A stretch of DNA of 64,000 nucleotides from Niastella soli (GCF_017742245.1 NZ_JAGHKO010000001.1:1269061-1333060), one strand, 5' to 3'; positions 1-8,764 are shown, counted from the stretch's first letter. A program made the numbers and translations. The notes: generated by a model from the letters alone, not told the origin.

Positions 1-365
1 CTACTGATGGTAGAATCCTGTCGCAACCGTGCTAACTCAAGCTGGGATAAATGAGCAACAAATCCTCTGGCGCCGCTAAAAAAGCTATTTTTCATGGCGC
101 TCAGGTTGATCTTGTTCCGTTGCAATAAGGTATTGGTAAAAGAAGCAATACGGGTAGATGAAGTTAAACCGGCATCGGTTGCGGTTGACTCCCTGTAAGC
201 AACTATATATTGATCAGGAATTATGCTTCCGTTATCAGTACTTTGGGGACACACACTAGTGTCGGAGTTATTGTCGCTTCCGGAATCGGAGCTTATATTT
301 TTACGGCAAGCTGCCAGCAATATTAAACCTGTAACTAATGTGGTGGTTAATGTTTTTGTCTGCAT
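1..365 (-). CDS. N-terminal part of an S8 (subtilisin-like) protease lipoprotein
   Basis: The gene runs off the left edge; only 121 codons are visible. They start with a lipoprotein signal whose lipobox is LAAC (Cys20), then a low-complexity Ser/Asp linker, then a segment with IIPDQYIVAYR (about residues 48-58) and GFVAHLSQLELARLRQD (about 101-117). These two blocks are the start and end of the inhibitor_I9 propeptide that precedes subtilisin-family catalytic domains and acts as an intramolecular chaperone. The catalytic domain itself lies outside the window, so the protease call rests on the propeptide alone. Product is expected to be exported and lipid-anchored before processing. No partner gene is visible on this side. 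Confidence 0.7.
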   Translation of the reverse strand, partial: MQTKTLTTTLVTGLILLAACRKNISSDSGSDNNSDTSVCPQSTDNGSIIPDQYIVAYRESTATDAGLTSSTRIASFTNTLLQRNKINLSAMKNSFFSGARGFVAHLSQLELARLRQDSTIS

Positions 366-547
366 TTATATGGGCCTCCGGGTAATATTTACGGTTTTTT
401 AAATATTGGGATAAGTGCAGGTGATCGCTTTAACACCTTTTTAATTTTTCAAATCTGATTTCAAATTCAAATAACGCGCCAAGACAATCATGGTTCACAG
501 TTAAATGGTCACTCCATGCATGAAATAATATATTAACACCTGCCGGT

Positions 548-1093
548 TTACTGGTCAACCGCAGACGCCTTTTGATCAATGGTTTGTATGAGCGCCTGCA
601 GCGTATTGAGAATAGCTTCTTTTGTAGCTGCATCCGACACCTCTCCGTTTTCATTGAATTTTGTGCGAATAAACGGGATCAATAAAGCACCACCTGCCGG
701 AATGTCGCTTGATAAGGCTGAAAAGATCTGCAACCAGGCGGCATGGGCCTTATCACCGCTTGAGGCGGCAGTTATTAATGCTAAAGGTTTGTTTACCAAT
801 TCGCCGGACCTTACCGTCCATTCGATGGCATTTTTCAAAGTACCGGGCACCCCAAAAGCATATTCGGGCGAACAGATCAAAATCCCATCGGCGTCCGCCA
901 GTTGCTGACGCCAGCTTATAACAGCTTCTGTAGGTTCCTGGTCATCAAATGCAGGCAGGGTGGCCAGTCCCTGGTAAATGGTAATTTCAACATTCGATGG
1001 CGCCCATTTTTGAACTTCTTTTACTAATAATGAATTAGTAGAGGTAGCCCGCAAACTTCCTGACACGGCCAGGATCTTTATCTTTCTATTCAT
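548..1093 (-). CDS. NADPH-dependent FMN reductase family flavoprotein
   Basis: A 181-residue flavodoxin-like protein of the NADPH-dependent FMN reductase family (PF03358), which moves electrons from NAD(P)H to FMN, quinones or azo compounds in the cytoplasm. Family marks: GSLR at residues 12-15 in the phosphate-binding loop after strand 1, SPEY at 75-78, and PGTLKNAIEW at 83-92. The open frame extends 30 codons upstream, but MNRKIKILAVSGSL is the natural family start and lies only 13 nt after the stop of the upstream DUF2264 gene, so I chose that ATG. The two are probably co-transcribed, although no functional link is evident. The exact substrate cannot be read from sequence. Confidence 0.88.
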   Translation of the reverse strand: MNRKIKILAVSGSLRATSTNSLLVKEVQKWAPSNVEITIYQGLATLPAFDDQEPTEAVISWRQQLADADGILICSPEYAFGVPGTLKNAIEWTVRSGELVNKPLALITAASSGDKAHAAWLQIFSALSSDIPAGGALLIPFIRTKFNENGEVSDAATKEAILNTLQALIQTIDQKASAVDQ

Positions 1094-1106
1094 ACGATAC
1101 GGTTCT

Positions 1107-2333
1107 TTAATTTTCAATAGCATGATCAATTGGAATGGGTTCCCCCTTCCAGGCTTTTTTGGCGGTCCAGTCGGCATCGGCATTTTGCCAGTACGGATCG
1201 GTGGCCGGCAATCCCAATACCAGAAACACCTGGGAACACAAGTACAGGCTGCCGGTTGAAATATAGGGTTCCCCCACGCCAGGTTGATGCCCCACTAATC
1301 CAATGGTCAACCAGCCCTCTTTATCAAACGTACCGGGCGTCTCCAGCTGTCTCTTCACTACTTCAAACAAAGCGCACCTAACCTGTTGGGGCAATATTTC
1401 ATTGGGCAATTGGTGCATCAGGGCCATTTTTGACAATAATTGAAAAGCGCCAAACCGGTAGGCCAGCGAACGGCCAATAGGTGGATAAGTGCCTTCCGGG
1501 GAGATCAGGCGTTCCTGTACGGCTGCATAGCGACGGGCGCGGTTTAATTCAAGCTCATAGGTCTTATTCTCATTCTGGCCACTGGTGATCAACGTTTGCA
1601 ACACTTCGAGAAACATAGGTTGAATAACAAAGCTATTATAATAATCCCAATGAAAACTGGCACCATCTCCATATGCACCATCGCCCTTATACCATTGCAA
1701 ATGCTGGGATACGGCATAGTCTACCCGCATTTTATCGCAGCTGCCTTCAAATTGTAACAGGGCGGCTTCAACCATGGCACTGAAAAAAAGCCAATTACTA
1801 TGACCAGGCGTTATTACCCGCGACGACTTAAGCGCTTCCAATACATTTTTTTTTGTTTTGGCATCGAGGCGGCCCCATAACTGGTTGGGCGCACGCAACA
1901 GTGCCTGCGATAAAAACGCCGCATCTACCAGGGCCTGACCACCTTTATAAAAATTCATATAATCAGGCACCGCAGGGTCGGTGGCGTTGCGAATGCAGCT
2001 AATGGAAAGTTCAATATATTTTTTTCTCAATTTTCCTTCTGTGGAACTATCCGGCCCCAGTTCCAGCCAGGGCGCCATGCCCGCCAGTAAACGGCCAAAT
2101 GCTTCCAGATAGGTAAAGTTCTGCCGGTCGTTTGTTTTGGCTTCTACCGGCATTTTCTTCTTCAATTCATTTTTGCTCAGCGCTGTTAAAAGCGGATCGG
2201 CAATACGAATAAGGGAGCTTACAAAGTAATCGCGGTGCATAGCGCCATTTCCAGTCGCTTTATCGGTTTGTGCGTGTATCACTACAGGCACTAACAAGGA
2301 TACAATAAACAGGGCTTTTGTAATTTTTTTCAT
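1107..2333 (-). CDS. DUF2264 domain protein, secreted
   Basis: A 408-residue protein with an N-terminal signal peptide (MKKITKALFIVSLLVPVVIHA, then Q) followed by one DUF2264 domain. The domain is an alpha/alpha-barrel-like fold found in bacteria and fungi and often placed near carbohydrate genes. Typical blocks are FTYLEAFGRLLAGMAPWLEL, GHSNWLFFSAMVEAALL and GDGASFHWDYYNSFVIQPM. The fold resembles unsaturated glucuronyl hydrolases and polysaccharide lyases, but enzymatic function is not established. The longest frame adds 13 residues upstream; MKK is preferred because it places the signal peptide at the terminus. It is the first gene of a probable two-gene unit with the FMN reductase. Confidence 0.85.
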   Translation of the reverse strand: MKKITKALFIVSLLVPVVIHAQTDKATGNGAMHRDYFVSSLIRIADPLLTALSKNELKKKMPVEAKTNDRQNFTYLEAFGRLLAGMAPWLELGPDSSTEGKLRKKYIELSISCIRNATDPAVPDYMNFYKGGQALVDAAFLSQALLRAPNQLWGRLDAKTKKNVLEALKSSRVITPGHSNWLFFSAMVEAALLQFEGSCDKMRVDYAVSQHLQWYKGDGAYGDGASFHWDYYNSFVIQPMFLEVLQTLITSGQNENKTYELELNRARRYAAVQERLISPEGTYPPIGRSLAYRFGAFQLLSKMALMHQLPNEILPQQVRCALFEVVKRQLETPGTFDKEGWLTIGLVGHQPGVGEPYISTGSLYLCSQVFLVLGLPATDPYWQNADADWTAKKAWKGEPIPIDHAIEN

Positions 2334-2599
2334 CAGATAGAAGCATTGATTTATCCGGTCAGGTAAAGACAATCGTTTGTATACAATATCGAAGGGCTGA
2401 AGTTACTATTTCAACGACAATTTATTTTCGGCCCGGAAAATTCCTCCCGCTATTACTGGTACAAACAGGAGCAGTTGCGTATGGGTACTATCCGGCATAT
2501 GTATTGGTAAAATAGCAGTCTTAGTATCAGATTAAAATCTATTTTCCAAGGGGAAATACTCATTTAAATTGGTACTTTTAATGATTATTAGGAAACCTG

Positions 2600-3010
2600 A
2601 TGGACAAAGCTAAGACCCTTTTCATAATTGACGATGATGAAGATGATCAGTTATTCATTAATGAGGCCATGAAGGACCTGAATATTCCTTTTGAATGCTT
2701 CTATGCTAATAATGGGGAAGTGGCATTACAACAGTTAAAAAACGAGGTTGTGCCATTGCCAGATTTTATTTTTCTCGATCTGAATATGCCAAAATTAAAT
2801 GGCAAGGAATGTTTGATTGAAATTAAAAAGCTTCCACGGTATTCATCAGTTCCGCTCATTATTTACACTACCAGTTCCAATCACAAAGACAAACAGGAGA
2901 TAATGAAGCTGGGTGCGCATTATTTTTTAACCAAGCCCACCCGCATCAGCGAATTGTGCAACTGCCTCACCAGTGTGTTCTCTATGGACTGGAATCAGGT
3001 AGCAGGATAG
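2600..3010 (+). CDS. Single-domain response regulator (CheY-like receiver)
   Basis: A 136-residue protein consisting of one receiver domain and no output domain. The acidic pocket is IIDDDEDD (Asp11-13), the phosphoacceptor is Asp60 in FLDLNMPKLNG, the switch Thr/Ser lies in YTTSS (about 90-92) and the conserved Lys is Lys112 in TKP. Asp-Asp-Glu-Asp with a following Gln/Leu is typical of the Rcp1-like receivers that work with phytochrome-like or hybrid kinases in Bacteroidota. No cognate kinase adjoins it. It probably acts by protein-protein contact or in a phosphorelay. Its stop lies one base from the stop of the convergent CHU_C gene, so the two transcripts must overlap or end within coding sequence. 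Confidence 0.92.
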   Translation: MDKAKTLFIIDDDEDDQLFINEAMKDLNIPFECFYANNGEVALQQLKNEVVPLPDFIFLDLNMPKLNGKECLIEIKKLPRYSSVPLIIYTTSSNHKDKQEIMKLGAHYFLTKPTRISELCNCLTSVFSMDWNQVAG

Positions 3011-3011
3011 T

Positions 3012-5618
3012 TCATCTTACCAAAACCAGTGTTCCGCGCTGGACATACGGTGCACCAGTATAATCCACGGCTTTTACCATCCACACATAAGTGCCTGAAG
3101 GCTGTAATTTGCCTGCTATGGTGCCATCCCAGCCGTGTTCATTGGTGGATGTCCTGAACACCAACTGTCCCCATCGATTAAAGACCTCAAAATAATCTAT
3201 GTGCGCTATCCCTACCGCTATTGGACGCAGCAGATCGTTCTTTCCATCCCCATTGGGTGTAAAGGCATTGGGCACAAAAACAGTGGGCACAGTTTGAAAT
3301 ACTTTTACTTTTATATAAGCTGAATCAACACAACCGGCCTCGTTATACACCAACACTTTATAGATAATACCCGCAGATGGCGCCGCATACATTGCTGTGG
3401 GATTGGCAATAGTGGGGTTCGATAAGTTGATAGCCGGTACCCACTGATAGGTTTTGCCACCGCTCGCCTGTAACTGCAATAACTGATTTACCACTACAGC
3501 CGTATCCTTTCCGGCAAAAGGTTTTATATCGGGCAATACGCTCACCACTATGGTATCAAAACCGGGTTTGGGGCAACCTTTGTTATCATACACAGAAAGC
3601 ACATAAGCAGTAGCTTCTTTTGGTGAGGCAACAGGATCCAGCACGTTTCTATTGCTTAATGTGGGTGATGGCAACCAAACCCACCTGTTAGCTTCGGTAT
3701 TGCCTTGCAGCTGTGCTCTTGTATCAAAGCAAATTGTAGTGTCGCTGCCTGCAATTGCAACGGGGTAAGGCACTGTTATGACCTGTACCTGTTCGGTGGC
3801 TATGCAACTGCCTATACTGGCAGTGACCTGATAAATTGTATTGACCCGCGTTACTACGTCGGGGTTGGCAACCGTAGCATTCAACACCTGGTTGGCCGGC
3901 GTCCAGTTATACCGCAATCCGTCTGACTGAACATGCAGATGTGCCGTATCTCCCTGGCAAATAGTGGTATCATTCATTACCAACAGGGTCACATGGTCCA
4001 CTACACGCACTTGCACAGAGTCGCGATTAAGGCAGCCATTGTCATCGAGTTGAACCGTATAAGTAGTGGTCGTCGCAGGGTTTACGGTTGGGGTAGCCGT
4101 ATTCCCGTTCACTATGGCGGTGCCAGGTGTCCAGCTAAAAACGCCATTGCCCATTGCCTGCAGCTGAAGCGCATCTGGTATACAAATGAGCGTATCGCGA
4201 AAGGCCAGCGACAATGGCGGTTTATCAACTATGGAAATATTTTTATAGGTGGTATCGCGGCAGCCCTTGGTGTTGGTGGCAATTAACCGCACATTTTTAA
4301 TACCCATAGATTGATAGGTATAAGTGGGCGAGGGTTGAAGGGAGAAATCATTACCTGTTCCGTCGTCAAAATTCCAGTCCCACGAATTTACAGAACCATA
4401 ACTGGTTACAGTTGCATCAAAGAACTGGGTGGGCTTTTTAAAGCAAATGCCATTGACATTAAAATCGGGTTTGAACCCGGGGAATACATAAGCCTGCGAA
4501 ATGGTTGAGTCAGAGCATTGCTGATTGCGATTGATCACCAGTTTCACTGTATACACGCCTGTATCGGAAAACGTATAGCTGGTAACAGGGCTATTGGAGT
4601 TGAATACGGTAACTCCTTTGTTGTTGATCAATTCCCAGGTAGTAGAGGTAATAAGCGGACTGGTACTCAAATTGGCAAGCTCTATGGTTTGCGAATTCTT
4701 GCAAAGCATATAATCGGGCGGCATGGATGCCGATGCAACGGTACAGGTGGTGATGCGTATCTGCAGGTCTTTTCGCTGGGTAGCAATTACAACGCCATTC
4801 CTGATCTCCTCTACCTGCACTGTTACTACATAAATGCCTTCTCCGGGGGCTATGCCAGTTATCACTCCGGTGCTGGAATTGATCTTTACGTTTCCACCCA
4901 ATGGCGCACCAGGCCCATAATTTGAACCGTAGGGTACTGGAATATAAGGGGGCGCTGACGGAGGAAAATTCACGCCACCGCCACCTGCACCGCCTACATA
5001 GGCATTTGTAAAGGAATAACGCAGCTGGTCATTGTCCTTATCAACTGCTGCAAAACTGTAAGAGAAAGAATTATTAGCGCAGATCACCACCATATCATCG
5101 CTGTTAAAGCGGGCACTGTTGTTTTCTGGTCCCGATGCTACGGCTCCATTTCCCGGAATTTCACCGGTATACGTAGCACCAATATTGCCATATCCATTTA
5201 CCAGATTGCTGATGCCCTGCACGCGATAAACCACCTGTATTACTATAACATATCCTTCTGCTACCGGTGGCAATGATACAGTGAAATCATAAAAGCCAAT
5301 ATCGTAACAAACCGAGGGCGGGTTGGTGATGCAGGGACCAGGATTGCTTAAGGTCAGCCGGTCCTGATGGGCCATGGGTATGGATATATTCGTGATCAGT
5401 GCCCCGGTGCCTTTATTAAAAATACCAAAGTAGGCAGGATCGGGCAAACGGCGGTTGCTATAACAATCCATAAATAGCTTAGCGGTAACCTGGTAGTTGT
5501 ACATGCCATTGGTGATGCCGGTAAATGTATAATGCATTTCACCGCCTGTGATGTGATCGGCACGGGCGATAAATATCTGCACAAGCAGCAGCAGGCAGCC
5601 AACAACAGATTTCTTCAT
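3012..5618 (-). CDS. Large surface protein with PKD-like domains and CHU_C type IX sorting domain
   Basis: An 868-residue secreted protein. It has a signal peptide (about residues 1-20), an N-terminal region starting DHITGGEMHYTF that recurs in many Bacteroidota gliding-associated proteins, a PKD-like segment with WNFDDGTGND, several cysteine-containing immunoglobulin-like repeats with a recurrent pattern (Asp-Thr-x-Ile-Cys, then NPxxxTTTYTV-like ends), and a C-terminal CHU_C domain starting PNAFTPNGDGKNDLLRP and ending GTLVLVR. CHU_C is the type B sorting signal recognised by the type IX secretion system, so the protein should reach the cell surface or medium. Binding or adhesive function is likely but the ligand is unknown. 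Pro/Thr/Asn-rich composition agrees with an extracellular repeat protein. Confidence 0.9.
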   Translation of the reverse strand: MKKSVVGCLLLLVQIFIARADHITGGEMHYTFTGITNGMYNYQVTAKLFMDCYSNRRLPDPAYFGIFNKGTGALITNISIPMAHQDRLTLSNPGPCITNPPSVCYDIGFYDFTVSLPPVAEGYVIVIQVVYRVQGISNLVNGYGNIGATYTGEIPGNGAVASGPENNSARFNSDDMVVICANNSFSYSFAAVDKDNDQLRYSFTNAYVGGAGGGGVNFPPSAPPYIPVPYGSNYGPGAPLGGNVKINSSTGVITGIAPGEGIYVVTVQVEEIRNGVVIATQRKDLQIRITTCTVASASMPPDYMLCKNSQTIELANLSTSPLITSTTWELINNKGVTVFNSNSPVTSYTFSDTGVYTVKLVINRNQQCSDSTISQAYVFPGFKPDFNVNGICFKKPTQFFDATVTSYGSVNSWDWNFDDGTGNDFSLQPSPTYTYQSMGIKNVRLIATNTKGCRDTTYKNISIVDKPPLSLAFRDTLICIPDALQLQAMGNGVFSWTPGTAIVNGNTATPTVNPATTTTYTVQLDDNGCLNRDSVQVRVVDHVTLLVMNDTTICQGDTAHLHVQSDGLRYNWTPANQVLNATVANPDVVTRVNTIYQVTASIGSCIATEQVQVITVPYPVAIAGSDTTICFDTRAQLQGNTEANRWVWLPSPTLSNRNVLDPVASPKEATAYVLSVYDNKGCPKPGFDTIVVSVLPDIKPFAGKDTAVVVNQLLQLQASGGKTYQWVPAINLSNPTIANPTAMYAAPSAGIIYKVLVYNEAGCVDSAYIKVKVFQTVPTVFVPNAFTPNGDGKNDLLRPIAVGIAHIDYFEVFNRWGQLVFRTSTNEHGWDGTIAGKLQPSGTYVWMVKAVDYTGAPYVQRGTLVLVR

Positions 5619-5912
5619 GCTTTGGCAAAAAGTGATTATAATAAAATAAAGAAAGGGACACGATGGTTTGTAAAGAGATTCTACAATATGTACAGCTGTA
5701 TCAATTTACGATTTTTTAGGTAGAAATTTTGCTACGGTTTAACAGTAAAGATCAGCAAGTGGGGTGGGTGTGGGAAAAATATACAACTTAAAAGAACTGA
5801 ATAAACAATTAACTTACAACTACATGGGATATTCCTGTCACTTTTTAACCCGTTTTCCCGCTATAATGGAAAGATTATTGTGCACCTTTGTAGTGGGTTT
5901 AAACAGTTGATT

Positions 5913-6164
5913 ATGGAAAAAGACTTTTCAACTACTATTTTATGCACCGACGGGCAAGAACGGGAGTTTCATTTTGCCCGTATTAACTCAGTGGCTATCT
6001 ACTTCCATATTTCTGTTATCGATAGCAGTGGGCGGCTGATCACTGCAACACTTGCACGGGATGAAAAAAATCACTGGAAATTACATGAACAGGAATTACC
6101 ACGCTGGTTTATTACTGCAGAACCTGAATTGGGTAATGAGGTAGAACATAAAGCAGGAAGATAA
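5913..6164 (+). CDS. Hypothetical small protein, 83 aa
   Basis: I do not recognise the family. The frame can start at 5880, but the ATG at 5913 (MEKDFSTTILCTDGQEREF) gives a more natural N-terminus. The product has alternating hydrophobic and polar residues consistent with a small beta-rich fold and neither signal peptide nor membrane segment, so it is probably cytoplasmic. Its stop codon abuts the stop of the convergent HxlR gene with no spacer. Intact frame, codon use like its neighbours and the tight convergent junction support a real gene, but homology is untested. Confidence 0.6.
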   Translation: MEKDFSTTILCTDGQEREFHFARINSVAIYFHISVIDSSGRLITATLARDEKNHWKLHEQELPRWFITAEPELGNEVEHKAGR

Positions 6165-6533
6165 TTACATTTTTTCACCTTGGGTTTCCTGCATTACCGG
6201 CATGCCTTGTTGTTGCATTTGTTCCTGTCCCCACGTACTGATCATTATAATAGCAGGCATCAACTCTCGTGCGCTGTCGGTTAAGCTATACTCAACCCGG
6301 GGCGGCACTTCAAAATAAACAGTCCTTATTATTAATTGATCTTCCTCCAGCTCCCGCAAAACCTGGGTTAGCATTTTGGGAGTTATACCGGTCACAAACC
6401 GGCGAAGCTCGCCATATCGTTTTACCTCCTCCCGCAAAAACCATAAGACCCGCGCTTTGTATTTACCGCCAATGCGTTGAAATGCATAATCAACAGGGCA
6501 TTTAGCCAAAGTATCCTGTTTTATTTTAGTCAT
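6165..6533 (-). CDS. HxlR family transcriptional regulator
   Basis: A 122-residue winged-helix regulator of the HxlR family. Family marks are CPVDYAFQRIGGKYKARVLWFL at the N-terminus, with the conserved Cys12 and a Gly-Lys-Trp/Tyr-like motif, LRRFVTGITPKMLTQVLREL for the recognition region, and VPPRVEYSLTDSARELMPAI for the wing and following helix. HxlR proteins respond to reactive aldehydes, quinones or disulfide stress, often through the N-terminal Cys. The gene is divergent from an alcohol dehydrogenase-like gene and a carboxymuconolactone decarboxylase-like gene, the usual targets of such a regulator, and direct repeats lie in the shared spacer. Confidence 0.93.
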   Translation of the reverse strand: MTKIKQDTLAKCPVDYAFQRIGGKYKARVLWFLREEVKRYGELRRFVTGITPKMLTQVLRELEEDQLIIRTVYFEVPPRVEYSLTDSARELMPAIIMISTWGQEQMQQQGMPVMQETQGEKM

Positions 6534-6573
6534 TTTACAAATTTTTATGGCTGATAATCAACAATAGTATACA

Positions 6574-6603
6574 ACTGGTGCGTAGGCTACCAAATGGTGC
6601 ATA
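6574..6603. promoter_or_regulatory. Candidate HxlR operator: direct repeat in divergent spacer
   Basis: Two near-identical 11-mers, ACTGGTGCGTA (6574-6584) and AATGGTGCATA (6593-6603), lie 19 nt apart in the same orientation, directly upstream of the promoter at 6605-6636. Position between hxlR-like and oxidoreductase genes suggests the regulator binds here. The assignment to HxlR is inferred from position only. Confidence 0.45.
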
Positions 6604-6604
6604 C

Positions 6605-6636
6605 TTGACTCAAATATACCAAGCACCCTAGATTTG
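6605..6636 (+). promoter_or_regulatory. Bacteroidota-type promoter for the oxidoreductase gene
   Basis: TTG at 6605-6607 and TAGATTTG at 6629-6636 are separated by 21 nt, matching the -33/-7 pattern of the Bacteroidota primary sigma factor. Predicted start of transcription is near 6641, upstream of both possible ATG codons (6654 and 6702). Confidence 0.6.
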
Positions 6637-6701
6637 TTTCCTAAATCTTTTTTATGCAAGCAGTTGAAGAAATACCTGCACTTATCCATAAAAGAACATC
6701 G

Positions 6702-7715
6702 ATGAAAAGCTTTCATGTTCAATATGGCGGGGGACTGGCAGGCTTACAGGCAAAGGAACATGCTATTCCCAAACCTGGTGCTTATGAAGTGCTCATTCGC
6801 ATCAGGGCTAACAGCCTTAGCTTTCGCGATGTAAGTATTTTACAAGGCAATTACCTGCTGCCCGTTATGCCCGATGTTATTGCTGTATCTGATGGCGCCG
6901 GTGAAGTGGTTGAAACCGGTAGCGCTGTAACCCGCACTAAACTGGGTGAGCGGGTTGCGGTGAATATGTTCCCTTTGTGGATCGATGGCCCTTTTGCCTG
7001 GGAGTATTCACCGCAAATTGGCGGTTCATTGAATGGCCTGCTGACAGAATATGCGGTTGTACATCAGGATGCCGTTGTTGCCATACCCGATCACCTTTCA
7101 TTTGAACAGGCCGCCACATTACCCTGTGCTGCACTAACAGCCTGGAATGCTTTGACAGGCAGTAAACCTTTAAAAGCCGGCGAAACAGTTCTTACCCTGG
7201 GCTCAGGCAGTGTGTCCTTATTTGCCATACAATTTGCCCGCCTTTTTGGCGCGCGGGTTATTGCTACCACTTCAAATGATGAAAAAGCACTCCGGTTAAA
7301 AGCGTTAGGAGCGCATGAAGTAATTAACTATCGCAAAACACCCGATTGGCATACGACGGTGCGGCAATTGACCAATGGCCATGGTGTTGACCAGGTGCTT
7401 GAAGTAGCTGGAACCTCGCTGGAACAATCAATTTTAGCCACTGCTGCCGGTGGACAGGTAAATTTCATTGGCCGCATGGGTGGCGATCTGAAACCGGTTC
7501 AATTGGGTATGCTTTTCATGTCGGGCGCGCACATCAGACCCATTGCAGTTGGTAACCGGTCTCAGTTTATTGCCATGAACAAAGCCATTGCTGTGAATCA
7601 CCTGCAACCGGTTATCGACCGGGTATTTCACTTTAAGGATTCCATTGACGCCTTTGCTTATTTACAGGCTGGCAATTATTTCGGGAAAATAGTGATCAGT
7701 CATACCACCTCATAA
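6702..7715 (+). CDS. Zinc-independent MDR oxidoreductase (alcohol dehydrogenase / quinone reductase-like)
   Basis: A 337-residue medium-chain dehydrogenase/reductase. The N-terminal GroES-like domain has PGAYEVLIRIRANSLSFRD and GAGEVVETGSAV; the Rossmann domain has a nucleotide loop GSGSVS at about 167-172. The Cys/His ligands of catalytic zinc are absent: the usual GHE is replaced, as in quinone oxidoreductase-like members. It should use NADPH to reduce a carbonyl or quinone in the cytoplasm. The frame opens at 6654, but MKSFHVQYGG at 6702 is the family-like start. It is divergent from HxlR and is followed after 38 nt by an AhpD-like gene, suggesting an electrophile or redox stress unit. Confidence 0.88.
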   Translation: MKSFHVQYGGGLAGLQAKEHAIPKPGAYEVLIRIRANSLSFRDVSILQGNYLLPVMPDVIAVSDGAGEVVETGSAVTRTKLGERVAVNMFPLWIDGPFAWEYSPQIGGSLNGLLTEYAVVHQDAVVAIPDHLSFEQAATLPCAALTAWNALTGSKPLKAGETVLTLGSGSVSLFAIQFARLFGARVIATTSNDEKALRLKALGAHEVINYRKTPDWHTTVRQLTNGHGVDQVLEVAGTSLEQSILATAAGGQVNFIGRMGGDLKPVQLGMLFMSGAHIRPIAVGNRSQFIAMNKAIAVNHLQPVIDRVFHFKDSIDAFAYLQAGNYFGKIVISHTTS

Positions 7716-7753
7716 AGCAGGCGGCTCTTATTATTCATTTTTAAATACTGTAC

Positions 7754-8287
7754 ATGCATTCATTTACTGTACCGGGTCGTGACCAGGTCACACCTGATAA
7801 CCAGGCTATTTTCGATACTTTACAAAAGAATTACGGGCTTATACCCAATCTGTTTGCCGTATTTGCCTATAGCGAAACTGCCCTGGGCGATTACCTTTCA
7901 TTCGCAGGTAGAAAAAGTTCCCTGTCACAAAAAGAAAAAGAAGTGATCAACCTGGTAGTAAGCCAGGTAAATGGTTGTAAATATTGTTTGCGGGGACATA
8001 CCATTGCCGCCAAAGCAGCTGGATTTACTGCTGATGAAATTATTGAGATCAGAAAAGCAGCTATCACATTCAACGATCGGTTAAATGCATTAGGGCATTT
8101 TGCAAAAGCCACTGTTCTGCAAAAAGGAAGACCTGACGAAGCTGTTATCGATAATTTTTTTGACGCTGGGTTTACTGAGGCCAATATGATTGACGCCCTA
8201 CTGACCATTACCGCTAAAACCCTTACTAATTACCTGCACAACATTACACAGGTGCCTATTGAGTGGCCTGAGATCCCTGAAGTATAA
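7754..8287 (+). CDS. Carboxymuconolactone decarboxylase / AhpD-like peroxidase-related protein
   Basis: A 177-residue all-helical protein of the CMD family. The redox site CKYCLRGHT gives Cys75-x2-Cys78-x3-His82, the proton-relay arrangement of AhpD-type alkylhydroperoxidases, so peroxide reduction is more likely than decarboxylation. The N-terminal YGLIPNLFAVFAYSETALGDYL block and C-terminal NYLHNITQVPIEWP fit the peroxidase-related subgroup. It follows the MDR oxidoreductase and is probably in the same transcript under HxlR control. No AhpC partner is present in the window. Cytoplasmic; no signal peptide. Confidence 0.9.
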   Translation: MHSFTVPGRDQVTPDNQAIFDTLQKNYGLIPNLFAVFAYSETALGDYLSFAGRKSSLSQKEKEVINLVVSQVNGCKYCLRGHTIAAKAAGFTADEIIEIRKAAITFNDRLNALGHFAKATVLQKGRPDEAVIDNFFDAGFTEANMIDALLTITAKTLTNYLHNITQVPIEWPEIPEV

Positions 8288-8292
8288 CGCAT

Positions 8293-8321
8293 AAAAAAAG
8301 GAACCGGTAAACACCAGTTCC
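8293..8321 (-). terminator. Rho-independent terminator of the 58-aa membrane protein gene
   Basis: On the minus strand, a 9-bp stem with one wobble (8313-8321 with 8300-8308, loop 4 nt) is followed by seven T residues (8299-8293). It lies 39 nt beyond the stop of the small gene at 8360-8536 and supports that gene being transcribed. Confidence 0.75.
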
Positions 8322-8359
8322 CTATACCCTTATGTTATGACTGAAAGAAGCTCTTTGTT

Positions 8360-8536
8360 TTAACTCAATACCACTTTCTTGCTTTGCAATACATATATCC
8401 ACAATGCAGCAGATAAATAACTGGTAAGTACTAACAGGGCAGAGAAAGTATAATGTCCATGTTTAAATAATACAAAACTTACTAAACTGGCAGTTACTAT
8501 CAGAACGATGGTAGTGAGGGTAAAAAACGTTTTCAT
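8360..8536 (-). CDS. Small two-helix membrane protein, 58 aa
   Basis: A short frame starting MKTFFTLTTIVLIVTASLVS, with two hydrophobic segments (about residues 5-24 and 31-50) and a positively charged tail QSKKVVLS. Two transmembrane helices are likely, with both ends on the same side. The gene sits alone in a 500-nt spacer between convergent units and ends just before a good minus-strand terminator, which is the main reason for calling it real. I do not recognise a family. Proteins of this shape often go unannotated because they are short. Confidence 0.6.
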   Translation of the reverse strand: MKTFFTLTTIVLIVTASLVSFVLFKHGHYTFSALLVLTSYLSAALWIYVLQSKKVVLS

Positions 8537-8719
8537 ATTAAATGTTTTTAAGGTGATTTTTTTTATTACTTGTTATAAGCGCTTTGCTTTTATGTAGTAA
8601 TAGATGGCGAAGAAGGCTTGAAGTTTATTAAAGAAATGCTAAGAAGAAAGCGGTATTACTCCCTTATAGGCAGGAGCAGGATGGTATTAGTAATTCCTTA
8701 ACAGATGGGGGTTAAACGA

Positions 8720-8764
8720 AACGTCCGGAAACGGAAAGCTTATTGCTTTCCGTTTCCGGACGTT
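8720..8764 (-). terminator. 20-bp perfect hairpin downstream of the thioesterase operon
   Basis: Bases 8720-8739 pair perfectly with 8745-8764 around a 5-nt loop (TTATT). It lies 25 nt past the thioesterase stop, where a terminator is expected, but no clear T-tract follows on the minus strand, so it may act as a 3' stabilising hairpin or be an inserted palindrome. Confidence 0.55.

Noticed and set aside
430-654. Frame of 74 codons on the minus strand
   Set aside because: Overlaps the FMN reductase gene end, has no recognisable features and a composition unlike neighbours; treated as chance.
3135-4925. Several frames antisense within the CHU_C gene
   Set aside because: They mirror the repetitive sense gene and lack any protein features.
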